Counted from the stretch's first letter, positions 1 through 5,103 are shown. The stretch: DNA of 5,176 nt from Dehalococcoidia bacterium (GCA_030640495.1 DAOWJH010000031.1:1-5176), one strand, 5' to 3'. Notes: generated by a model from the sequence alone, not told the origin. Translations and numbers: made by a program.

Positions 1-6
1 AGTCAT

Positions 7-26
7 AGAGGGGCGTTAGCCCCTCT
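7..26. other. GC-rich hairpin beyond the groESL terminator
   Basis: Perfect 8-bp inverted repeat (AGAGGGGC / GCCCCTCT) around a GTTA loop. No T-run follows it on either visible side: on the plus strand it is followed by an A-tract, and on the minus strand by ATGACT and then the window edge. It is therefore not a canonical intrinsic terminator by itself. It may be a second stem reinforcing the groESL terminator, or belong to a gene left of the window. Confidence 0.5.
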
Positions 27-27
27 T

Positions 28-69
28 AAAAAAATTATCTTCCCCTTCCCCTTATTAAGGGGAAGGGGA
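28..69 (-). terminator. groESL intrinsic terminator
   Basis: Read on the minus strand, a 12-bp stem (positions 57-68 with 42-53, extended by a T-A pair at 41/69) closes on a 3-nt loop. It starts 25 bp beyond the groEL stop. A run of seven T residues (positions 34-28) follows about seven nucleotides after the stem. The gap before the T-run is longer than ideal, so efficiency is uncertain. The hairpin coincides with copy A of the C-rich intergenic repeat, so the repeat seems to serve as the terminator. Confidence 0.65.
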
Positions 70-85
70 TAAAGGGGATAGGGTT
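41..85 (-). repeat. C-rich intergenic repeat, copy A
   Basis: On the minus strand this begins AACCCTATCCCCTTTATCCC and runs on into a hairpin of CCCCTT and AAGGGG blocks. It shares the AACCCT start and the CCCCTTTATCCCC core with copy B (2718-2756, also minus) and resembles the truncated copy C at the right window end (plus strand). All three copies are intergenic. This looks like a dispersed REP-like element, with no coding capacity. Confidence 0.6.
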
Positions 86-93
86 AATAAATA

Positions 94-1716
94 TTAGTAC
101 ATACCCTCCATACCACCGCCGGGTGGCATCGCTGGCGCCTTCTCCTTCTCCGGGATATCGGTAACCAGTGACTCAGTAATCAAGACCATAGCCGCAATGC
201 TAGCTGCATTTTCCAGGCTAGACCTTACCACCTTAGTTGGGTCAATAATACCCTTGTCTACCATATTACCAAAGTTATCGGCTTCAGCATCATAACCAAT
301 CCCGGGCGGGCTATTCTTTACCGCATCCAGCACCACAGAACCATCCCTACCGGCATTTATGGCAATCCAGCGAAGCGGCTCATCTACCGCTTTTCTTATT
401 ATGTCAACGCCAGTAGCTTCATCACCACTAACCTCTAGTTTATCCAGAACCGAGAGGGAATTGAGTAAGGCAACACCACCGCCAGGCAGGATGCCTTCTT
501 CTACGGCGGCGCGGGTTGCCGATAGCGCATCCTCAACCCGGTGCTTTCTTTCCTTAAGCTCAACCTCAGTAGCGGCACCTACCTTAATTACGGCTACCCC
601 GCCTACCAGCTTGGCTTGCCTCTCCTGAAGCTTCTCACGGTCAAAATCAGAGGTAGTCTCCTCAATTTGAGCCTTAATCTGCTTGATTCTGACCTTAATA
701 TCTTCTTCCGAGCCCTTGCCCTCAACAATAGTGGTATTATCCTTATCGCAGGTTACCCGGCGAGCCCGACCTAAATCTTCCACGGTAACCGAGTCCAGCT
801 TGCGCCCCACATCCTCCGAAATCACCTTACCGCCGGTAAGAATTGCCATGTCTTCCAGCATTGCCTTGCGCCGGTCACCAAAACCAGGAGCCTTCACTGT
901 CAGAACATTCAGCGTGCCCCGCAGCTTATTGACTACCAGGGTGGCTAAGGCTTCACCATCTACATCCTCAGCAACGATAAGCAGGTTTTTTGATACCTGT
1001 AATATCTTTTCCAGGGCTGGTAAAAGGTCAGATACAGCCGAGATTTTCTTATCAGTAATAAGGATGTAGGGGTCTTCTATCACCGTTTCCATACGCTCGG
1101 CATTGGTGATGAAATAGGGGCTGATATAGCCGCGGTCAAATTGCATCCCCTCCACATACTCGGTCTCATACTTTACCCCTTTGGACTCCTCAACAGTGAT
1201 AACCCCGTCCTTGCCCACCTTCTCCATCACATCAGCAATTAAGTCGCCGATCTCTCGGTCAACAGCGGTTATAGTAGCCACCTGGGCAATCTGCTCCTTA
1301 CCCTTTACCTCAGTAGATGCTTGCTTAAGTTCATCAACAATAGCCTTGGTTGCCTTCTCAATACCTCTCTTTAGCCCCATAGCCTCGGCTCCAGCCGCCA
1401 CATTCTTAAAGCCGCCGCTAATAATAGCCTGAGCCAGAATAGTTGAGGTAGTAGTGCCATCGCCGCAAGCATCGTTGGTCTTGGTGGCTGCCTCCTTAAC
1501 CAACTGGACACCCATGTTCTCAAAGGGGTCAGGAAGCTCAATATCCTTGGCAATAGTAACCCCATCGTCAATTACTGATGGTGCGCCCCATTTTTTATCC
1601 AGGGCGACACAATGACCCTTAGGTCCCAAGGTTACCTTGACGGCATCGGTTAAAGCATCTATGCCTTTCCTTAAGGAATGCCTGACTTCCTCACCAAAAA
1701 TAATCTGTTTTGCCAA
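94..1716 (-). CDS. groEL: Chaperonin GroEL (60 kDa, Hsp60), TTG start
   Basis: The 540-residue product is a full-length group I chaperonin, the ATP-driven cytosolic double ring that folds proteins under a GroES lid. Visible signatures are TLGPKG near residue 29, the nucleotide site IDDG (Asp51), GDGTTT at 85-90, and the catalytic Asp396 in HRVEDALSATRAAVEEG, followed by PGGG. The C-terminus ends in the usual Gly/Met-rich tail (PPGGGMEGMY). Asp51 and Asp396 match E. coli Asp52 and Asp398. The start is TTG: there is no ATG at the conserved MAKQIIF start, and AGGAGG lies six bases upstream. The gene is 25 bp downstream of groES and shares its CIRCE-controlled promoter. Cys36 and Cys84 lie close to conserved nucleotide-site motifs where many homologues have other residues. 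Identity is certain; the TTG start is very likely. Confidence 0.98.
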   Translation of the reverse strand: MAKQIIFGEEVRHSLRKGIDALTDAVKVTLGPKGHCVALDKKWGAPSVIDDGVTIAKDIELPDPFENMGVQLVKEAATKTNDACGDGTTTSTILAQAIISGGFKNVAAGAEAMGLKRGIEKATKAIVDELKQASTEVKGKEQIAQVATITAVDREIGDLIADVMEKVGKDGVITVEESKGVKYETEYVEGMQFDRGYISPYFITNAERMETVIEDPYILITDKKISAVSDLLPALEKILQVSKNLLIVAEDVDGEALATLVVNKLRGTLNVLTVKAPGFGDRRKAMLEDMAILTGGKVISEDVGRKLDSVTVEDLGRARRVTCDKDNTTIVEGKGSEEDIKVRIKQIKAQIEETTSDFDREKLQERQAKLVGGVAVIKVGAATEVELKERKHRVEDALSATRAAVEEGILPGGGVALLNSLSVLDKLEVSGDEATGVDIIRKAVDEPLRWIAINAGRDGSVVLDAVKNSPPGIGYDAEADNFGNMVDKGIIDPTKVVRSSLENAASIAAMVLITESLVTDIPEKEKAPAMPPGGGMEGMY

Positions 1717-1720
1717 TTTT

Positions 1721-1730
1721 CTCCTCCTTT
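1721..1730 (-). promoter_or_regulatory. Strong Shine-Dalgarno site for groEL TTG start
   Basis: The minus strand reads AAAGGAGGAG here, followed by AAAA and then TTG at 1716. The AGGAGG core (1723-1728) is six bases from the TTG, which is optimal spacing and settles the non-ATG start. A near-ideal ribosome site may offset the weaker start codon, keeping GroEL in proportion with GroES. Confidence 0.85.
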
Positions 1731-1741
1731 AACCCGATTGG

Positions 1742-2038
1742 TTATTTAGTTTTCTTAGCCAGAATATCACTCTCGCGCAGAATTATTAACTCCTCATCCT
1801 CAATCTTAATCTCAGTGCCCCCATACTTAGCATAAATTACTATATCACCCACCTTAACACCCATAGGCACCCGTTTTCCCGCCTCAGATAACCTACCCGG
1901 ACCAACAGCCAGGACCTTCCCCTCCTGGGGCTTCTCCTTAGCTGTGTCGGGAAGAACAATCCCCCCCTTAGTCACCTCCTCCTGCTCAATAGGCTTGACT
2001 ACCAGCCGGTCAGCTAACGGTTGAAGCTTAACCGCCAT
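1742..2038 (-). CDS. groES: Co-chaperonin GroES (10 kDa, Hsp10)
   Basis: The 98-residue product has the normal length for GroES, the seven-subunit lid that closes the GroEL folding chamber in the cytosol. The amino end LQPLADRLVVKPIEQEE is typical. The mobile loop that contacts GroEL holds GGIVLP at residues 25-30, followed by DTAKEKPQEGKVLAVGPG. The later VKVGDIVIYAKYGGTEIK and DEELIILRESDILA segments are also family hallmarks. Translation starts at ATG, with AAGGAGG (2045-2051) six bases upstream. It is the first gene of the groESL operon, its stop lies 25 bp before groEL, and CIRCE lies in its leader. Nothing is truncated or odd. Confidence 0.98.
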   Translation of the reverse strand: MAVKLQPLADRLVVKPIEQEEVTKGGIVLPDTAKEKPQEGKVLAVGPGRLSEAGKRVPMGVKVGDIVIYAKYGGTEIKIEDEELIILRESDILAKKTK

Positions 2039-2061
2039 TTCGATCCTCCTTCCTCAATTTG

Positions 2062-2088
2062 TTAGCACTCTTACCCTTTGACTGCTAA
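2062..2088 (-). promoter_or_regulatory. CIRCE operator (HrcA-binding site)
   Basis: The plus strand reads TTAGCACTC, nine bases, then GACTGCTAA. The CIRCE consensus is TTAGCACTC-N9-GAGTGCTAA, so one arm is perfect and the other differs at one base (C2082). Spacing is exactly nine. It lies between the predicted groES promoter and the groES ribosome site, so it would be bound by the HrcA repressor in DNA and also sit at the 5' end of the mRNA. CIRCE control of groESL is well established across bacteria; binding here is inferred from the match. Confidence 0.95.
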
Positions 2089-2094
2089 TTCTAT

Positions 2095-2123
2095 ATATTA
2101 GCCTAAATAGAAATATGTCGCAA
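2095..2123 (-). promoter_or_regulatory. Predicted groESL housekeeping promoter
   Basis: On the minus strand a -35 box TTGCGA (2118-2123) and a -10 box TAATAT (2095-2100) are separated by exactly 17 bp. Each matches the sigma-70/SigA consensus at four of six positions. The implied start near 2088 would place CIRCE at the very beginning of the transcript, the usual arrangement for HrcA-controlled operons. An overlapping TATATA (2092-2097) is an alternative -10. Confidence 0.65.
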
Positions 2124-2185
2124 CCCAATAAATATGATTTACAGTTACTGGCAACAATTAACAGGCATTTATAGCCTGCTCTGTG

Positions 2186-2233
2186 CCTTCATTCTCTATA
2201 AAATGCCCTATTTCCCAGCAATCCTTCATTCTC
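2186..2233. repeat. Short direct repeat in the groES/XRE spacer
   Basis: CCTTCATTCTC occurs at 2186-2196 and again at 2223-2233, 37 bp apart, in the spacer between the divergent groES and XRE genes. It could be chance or a pair of binding sites; nothing links it to a function. Apart from a weak CAGGC/GCCTG dyad at 2162-2178, nothing else was recognised between 2124 and 2261. Confidence 0.35.
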
Positions 2234-2261
2234 CTATCTCTCAGGCGAGACCTGATTAGAC

Positions 2262-2290
2262 TTGACAGTTTACCCTGAATCGTGTAAATT
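2262..2290 (+). promoter_or_regulatory. Promoter P1 of the XRE regulator (leaderless mRNA predicted)
   Basis: A perfect -35 TTGACA (2262-2267), a 17-bp spacer and a -10 TAAATT (2285-2290, four of six) lie directly before the XRE gene. The start point expected seven bases past the -10 is the A of the ATG at 2297, so the transcript should have no leader. No Shine-Dalgarno sequence precedes this ATG, which fits. Confidence 0.75.
2270..2287. promoter_or_regulatory. Candidate operator O0 over promoter P1
   Basis: Reads TTACCCT-GAAT-CGTGTAA. The right arm is the reverse complement of the left at five of seven positions, with the same 7-4-7 architecture as O1 and O2. CGTG abuts the -10 box of P1 exactly as in P2. 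A protein bound here would block P1. It is the most degenerate of the three sites. Confidence 0.45.
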
Positions 2291-2296
2291 CTGGCT

Positions 2297-2548
2297 ATGA
2301 GCAACCAGCGTAAAGTGAAGCGACCACAGTGGGATAACCAGCGCATCCAAGCCCTGAGGCAGCATTTAGGGCTAACCCAGCGTGAGCTGGCCGAGCAGTT
2401 AGGCACACGCCAGCAAACAATAAGTGAGTGGGAGGTAGGGAGGTATAGACCCCGGGGTACCTCATCCACCCTGCTGTCTATTATTGCTGAACGAGCCAGA
2501 TTTAAATATGAAGCCACCCCGTTAAAAGAAGCATCTAAAGAGGCTTGA
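2297..2548 (+). CDS. Small XRE-family helix-turn-helix transcriptional regulator
   Basis: The 83-residue protein is essentially one Cro/C1-type DNA-binding domain. After a basic amino end (SNQRKVKRP) the domain runs from about residue 14 to 68, with LGLTQRELAEQLG (24-36) as the first half of the helix-turn-helix and RQQTISEWEVGRYRPRG (38-54) holding the recognition helix. No ligand or protease domain follows, only a short charged tail. It probably binds DNA as a dimer. The ATG has no ribosome site and lies where P1 should start transcription. The TGA stop lies inside the -35 box of the next promoter. Nearby inverted repeats suggest autoregulation. An antitoxin-like role is possible, but no toxin gene is adjacent. 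DNA binding is confident; targets and role are inferred. Confidence 0.85.
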   Translation: MSNQRKVKRPQWDNQRIQALRQHLGLTQRELAEQLGTRQQTISEWEVGRYRPRGTSSTLLSIIAERARFKYEATPLKEASKEA

Positions 2549-2572
2549 CAAATACACGGAAGCGTGTATAAT
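2545..2572 (+). promoter_or_regulatory. Promoter P2, full consensus, overlapping the XRE stop codon
   Basis: TTGACA (2545-2550) and TATAAT (2567-2572) match the housekeeping consensus at all twelve positions, with a 16-bp spacer. The XRE stop codon TGA (2546-2548) lies within the -35 box. The predicted start is near 2579. A strong intrinsic terminator begins only about 33 bp later, so the main product should be a short RNA unless termination is regulated. Confidence 0.8.
2552..2569. promoter_or_regulatory. Candidate operator O1 in the P2 spacer
   Basis: A perfect dyad, ATACACG-GAAG-CGTGTAT, with 7-bp arms and a 4-bp centre. It fills nearly the whole P2 spacer and runs into the -10 box. Such a position is typical of repressor sites that exclude RNA polymerase. 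Its ACACG/CGTGT core and spacing recur in O2, and more loosely in O0, so the adjacent XRE protein is the natural candidate ligand. Binding is an inference. Confidence 0.65.
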
Positions 2573-2578
2573 AGCTGC

Positions 2579-2639
2579 AAAACTCCATCGCTCAGAATCG
2601 GTTAAGATAGTGCGGTTTGCCGTAGCCAAACCGCTTTTA
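2579..2639 (+). ncRNA. Candidate short RNA (about 60 nt) from promoter P2
   Basis: The segment lies between a full-consensus promoter and an intrinsic terminator, leaving about 33 unstructured-looking bases and then the terminator hairpin. No credible reading frame or ribosome site is present. It could be a small regulatory RNA under the XRE repressor. It could also be the attenuated leader of a longer transcript into the DUF2851 gene: CGGTT at 2599-2603 could pair with AACCG at 2629-2633 and compete with the terminator, though this is only 5 bp against 8. It does not resemble any RNA family I recognise. Both ends are predictions. Confidence 0.4.
2612..2638 (+). terminator. Intrinsic terminator after P2
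   Basis: An 8-bp perfect stem (GCGGTTTG with CAAACCGC, positions 2612-2619 and 2627-2634) around a 7-nt loop is directly followed by TTTTATT. This is a standard rightward rho-independent terminator. It would end the short transcript from P2 and any read-through from the XRE gene. Confidence 0.85.
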
Positions 2640-2650
2640 TTGGGCTATTG

Positions 2651-2668
2651 ATACACGATAACGTGTTA
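2651..2668. promoter_or_regulatory. Candidate operator O2 downstream of the terminator
   Basis: Reads ATACACG-ATAA-CGTGTTA. The inner ACACG/CGTGT arms are perfect and the 4-bp spacing matches O1. The left arm is identical to that of O1. It lies about 100 bp from O1, and 17 bp before the -35 box of the predicted P3 promoter. It may allow cooperative or looped repression, or affect the DUF2851 gene. Confidence 0.55.
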
Positions 2669-2684
2669 AATAGAACCAGGAGGG

Positions 2685-2714
2685 TTGAAGAGAGGCAAGC
2701 CTCTGCTCTATAAT
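2685..2714 (+). promoter_or_regulatory. Predicted promoter P3 for the DUF2851 gene
   Basis: A -35-like TTGAAG (2685-2690, four of six) and a perfect -10 TATAAT (2709-2714) are 18 bp apart. The spacer holds a 14-bp palindrome, AGAGGCAAGCCTCT (2691-2704), a possible operator for another regulator. Transcription would begin near 2721, giving a leader of about 65 nt that contains the hairpin of repeat copy B. Confidence 0.5.
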
Positions 2715-2717
2715 CAC

Positions 2718-2756
2718 TTCCCCCCTTAATGAAGGGGGGGATAAAGGGGGAGGGTT
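2718..2756 (-). repeat. C-rich intergenic repeat, copy B
   Basis: On the minus strand it begins AACCCTCCCCCTTTATCCCC, sharing the AACCCT start and the CCCCTTTATCCCC core with copy A in the same orientation. It contains a hairpin: CCCCCCTT (2720-2727) pairs with AAGGGGGG (2732-2739) around a 4-nt loop. Here the stem lies in the predicted leader of the DUF2851 gene with no T-run on the plus side, so it may structure or stabilise the mRNA rather than end it. Confidence 0.6.
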
Positions 2757-2772
2757 GCCTAATAAAAACCTG

Positions 2773-2780
2773 AAGGTGAT
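2773..2780 (+). promoter_or_regulatory. Ribosome binding site deciding the DUF2851 TTG start
   Basis: AAGGTGAT complements the 3' end of 16S rRNA (anti-SD ATCACCTCC) over AGGTGAT and sits five bases before TTG at 2786. An in-frame TGA at 2780-2782 rules out any earlier start, and no ATG or GTG follows before the conserved domain begins, so TTG is the only plausible start. Confidence 0.75.
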
Positions 2781-2785
2781 GAGGT

Positions 2786-4141
2786 TTGATAAATAATCTC
2801 TCAGAGAGTCAAACGGTTAAAATCTGGCAGCACCTGTTACTTAATGGAACTGAGCTGACCGCTGAAGATGGTAAGGTGATAAGGATAATCTACCCGGGAA
2901 GGGTTAACGATGACCAGGGGGCTGATTTTCGGGACGCAGTTATTGCTACCACGCAAGGGGTAATAAGAGGGGATATAGAGGTTCATGTTAAATCCAGCGG
3001 CTGGCAGGCTCACCAACACCACCACGACCCGGTCTATAATCGGGTAATTCTGCATGTAGTGATGTGGCACGATAGTAAGGGGGCTACCAGCCTCCAGAAT
3101 GGAAAAGTTGTCCCTGTTCTGGCTCTAGATAAATACCTAAAAGTCCCGATTAGCCAGCGGGGTGGTTTAAATGTGCCGTGCCTTAAAGCGGCAGGCGGCT
3201 TGGCTACAGATACCATCACTGAATTTCTGGATAATGCCGGGGAGGAAAGGTTTTTAGCCAAGGCAGCCAGGTTTCAAGCCGACTTGGCTCAAACGGAGGC
3301 GAGTCAGTCCCTTTACCAGGGGATAATGGGCGCCCTGGGTTACGCCAAGAATAAGCTTCCCTTCCTGGAACTAGCCCGCAGGTTGCCACTTCAGCTTCTA
3401 GAGTCTATGACTCAAGGTAAAAGAGCAGATGAGGAATATCTTGCCCAACAGCAGGCTCTGCTATTGGGTACTGCCGGGCTACTTCCCTCACAGCGCCCAA
3501 GCCGGCACCAGGGAATTAGATTGGATGACAAATGGGTAGACAAATTGGAAAGGCTATGGGCTTCTTCCCGTCACACCGAGGCAATGTCGGTCAACGCCTG
3601 GCACTTGTTTAAGGTCAGACCAAACAACTCCCCCATTCGCCGCCTAGTAGCCATGAGCTACCTTGTACTCCGCTACAGGGGAAGGGGAATGGTTGAAGAG
3701 CTGGTTAATATGGTAAGGGAGGTGCCGGTCAGCCAAGGCTACCACTGGCTAGAAAGGGGATTAGTAGTTACCACCAATGGTTACTGGGCAAACCACTTTG
3801 ATTTTGGTTTAGGCAAGAGGATAAGAAGCCCAACCCTTCTGGGTAGTAGGCGGGCGGGTGATATTGCCGTCAATGTAGTGCTGCCGTTTACCGTTGCCTG
3901 GAGCAAGGTTACCTCCCAGCCAGAACTTGAGGGGAAGGCGTTTGACCTTTATCGCCATTACCCTAGGCTGGCAACAAACTCAGTGGAAAGGCACATGAGA
4001 GGGCAGCTGGGACTGAACGGCAGGGTGGTCAACTCAGCCCAGCGGCAACAGGGGCTAATCCACATCTATAATAGCCTGTGCACCCAGGGGAGGTGCAATA
4101 GTTGCCCACTAAGCCAGCTTGAGGCTAGCCACCACATCTAA
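2786..4141 (+). CDS. DUF2851 family protein of unknown function
   Basis: The 451-residue protein is recognised as DUF2851 from three blocks. PGRVNDDQGADFRDAV (37-52) is followed by RGDIEVHVKSSGWQAHQHHH (61-80) with DPVYNRVILHVVMW (81-94). WHLFKVRPNNSPIRRL is at 272-287. A Cys-rich end, CTQGRCNSCPL (432-442), could bind a metal. The clustered Asp, Glu, His and Asn of the amino block look like an active site, possibly nuclease-like, but no reaction is established. No signal peptide or membrane segment is seen, so it is probably cytosolic. Translation starts at TTG after an AAGGTGAT site. It may be transcribed from P3 or by read-through from P2. Its last 33 bp overlap the convergent tsaD gene. 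Family assignment is confident, function unknown. Confidence 0.88.
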   Translation: MINNLSESQTVKIWQHLLLNGTELTAEDGKVIRIIYPGRVNDDQGADFRDAVIATTQGVIRGDIEVHVKSSGWQAHQHHHDPVYNRVILHVVMWHDSKGATSLQNGKVVPVLALDKYLKVPISQRGGLNVPCLKAAGGLATDTITEFLDNAGEERFLAKAARFQADLAQTEASQSLYQGIMGALGYAKNKLPFLELARRLPLQLLESMTQGKRADEEYLAQQQALLLGTAGLLPSQRPSRHQGIRLDDKWVDKLERLWASSRHTEAMSVNAWHLFKVRPNNSPIRRLVAMSYLVLRYRGRGMVEELVNMVREVPVSQGYHWLERGLVVTTNGYWANHFDFGLGKRIRSPTLLGSRRAGDIAVNVVLPFTVAWSKVTSQPELEGKAFDLYRHYPRLATNSVERHMRGQLGLNGRVVNSAQRQQGLIHIYNSLCTQGRCNSCPLSQLEASHHI

Positions 4142-5086
4142 GTCCAAGCCGTCTACCCTGCCCGCCTGGAAGTGGTAGTAGCCACAGGCGGCTATCATAG
4201 CTGCGTTATCAGTGCATAATACCGGCTCAGGAACCAGAACCGGGATTGATGAGTTTTCAGTCAAGCGTTTACGAAGCGACTCATTGGAGGCTACCCCACC
4301 CACCAGTAAAATCTGCTTCACCCGGCGCTCTTGGGCTGCGGCTACAGCCTTGGTGACCAGGACATCAATCACTGCCTCCTGAAAGCTGGCAGCGGCATCA
4401 GCCGAGGATGATACCTTGCCCGCCTCCACCAAGCGCAGCAGGGCTGTCTTGACACCGCTGAAGCTGAAGTCACTAGTCCCCTTCAACCAGGCACGAGGCA
4501 ACTGAATAGAAGCAGTGCCATTTCTAGCTGCCTGCTCAATGGCTGGACCACCGGGATAGCCCAGCCCCAATATCCTGGCTGCTTTATCAAAGGCTTCGCC
4601 GGAAGCATCATCCCGAGTCCGTCCCAATACTATGTAGTCGCCGTGTCCCCGCATCAACACCAAATCACTATGCCCTCCAGAAACAATAAGGCAGACCAAG
4701 GGGAAATGAATACTGTGGTTACCCAGCCAGCTAGCGTAGATATGACCCTCTAGGTGATTAACTCCGGTAATAGGTAACCGATGAGCCAGAGAAATAGCCT
4801 TAGCCGCATTTGCCCCCACCAGCAGTGAGCCGACTAGGCCAGGTCCATTGGTAACAGCAATGCCAGCCAGATCACTCCAGGTAGTCTCAGCCTTAGCCAT
4901 TGCCTGCTCAATAGTGGGGATAATAGCCAGAATGTGCTGCCTTGAGGCTACCTCGGGAACAATCCCACCATAGCGGGCGTGGATTTCTACCTGCGAGGCA
5001 ATCTGATTGGACAGGATTCTAACCCCATCCTCCACCACTGCGGCTGCGGTTTCATCGCAAGAGGTCTCAATGCCCAGGATTTTCAT
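4109..5086 (-). CDS. tsaD: tRNA N6-adenosine threonylcarbamoyltransferase TsaD
   Basis: The 325-residue protein belongs to the Kae1/Gcp/YgjD family. With TsaB and TsaE it transfers threonylcarbamoyl from the adenylate made by TsaC to A37 of tRNAs reading ANN codons, in the cytosol. Hallmarks are ILGIETSCDETAAAVV (3-18), ARYGGIVPEVASRQH (37-51), TNGPGLVGSLLVG (79-91), metal-binding His111 and His115 in NHLEGH, SGGHSDL (136-142), DDASGEAFDKAARILGLGYP (159-178), FSFSGVKT (207-214), LVGGVASN (261-268) and Asp293 in CTDNAAMIA. Length is near the family norm and all key residues are present. The ATG has no ribosome site; an extended -10 lies eight bases upstream, so the mRNA is probably leaderless. 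Its 3' end overlaps the DUF2851 gene. Confidence 0.97.
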   Translation of the reverse strand: MKILGIETSCDETAAAVVEDGVRILSNQIASQVEIHARYGGIVPEVASRQHILAIIPTIEQAMAKAETTWSDLAGIAVTNGPGLVGSLLVGANAAKAISLAHRLPITGVNHLEGHIYASWLGNHSIHFPLVCLIVSGGHSDLVLMRGHGDYIVLGRTRDDASGEAFDKAARILGLGYPGGPAIEQAARNGTASIQLPRAWLKGTSDFSFSGVKTALLRLVEAGKVSSSADAAASFQEAVIDVLVTKAVAAAQERRVKQILLVGGVASNESLRKRLTENSSIPVLVPEPVLCTDNAAMIAACGYYHFQAGRVDGLDLDVVASLKLA

Positions 5087-5094
5087 ATATCTGA

Positions 5095-5103
5095 ATTATA
5101 GCA
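5095..5103 (-). promoter_or_regulatory. Extended -10 promoter of tsaD
   Basis: The minus strand reads TGCTATAAT, a perfect -10 with the TGN extension. No good -35 is present 16-18 bp upstream, as is common for extended -10 promoters. Only eight bases separate the -10 from the tsaD ATG, so transcription would begin at the ATG or about two bases before it, giving a leaderless or near-leaderless message. Confidence 0.65.

Noticed and set aside
359..1432. Several plus-strand open frames opposite groEL
   Set aside because: They are low-complexity, Ser/Thr/Pro-rich shadows of the conserved groEL frame, without ribosome sites or recognisable domains.
2158..2580. 140-codon open frame on the minus strand
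   Set aside because: It lies antisense to the XRE gene and across its promoter, has no ribosome site and resembles no known family. The XRE frame on the plus strand has a clear domain.
2610..2651. 13-codon GTG frame across the terminator after P2
   Set aside because: No ribosome site, and its codons are mostly the terminator hairpin. Better explained as a non-coding transcript.
2678..2773. AGGAGGG at 2678-2684 followed by a 14-codon ATG frame at 2729
   Set aside because: No start codon lies at a workable distance from the AGGAGGG, and the ATG frame is just the G-rich repeat copy B. Not a gene.
2297..2785. XRE gene as the antitoxin of a toxin-antitoxin pair
   Set aside because: No adjacent frame of toxin size or family exists on either strand. 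The neighbours are groES and a DUF2851 gene with its own promoter, so the pairing cannot be supported.
2837..3261. Minus-strand open frames inside the DUF2851 gene
   Set aside because: They are antisense to conserved DUF2851 motifs and show no domain or start signal of their own.
4162..4191. CCGCCTG/CAGGCGG inverted repeat past the DUF2851 stop, as a possible terminator
   Set aside because: It lies within tsaD codons, has a long loop with a competing inner stem, and no T-run follows.
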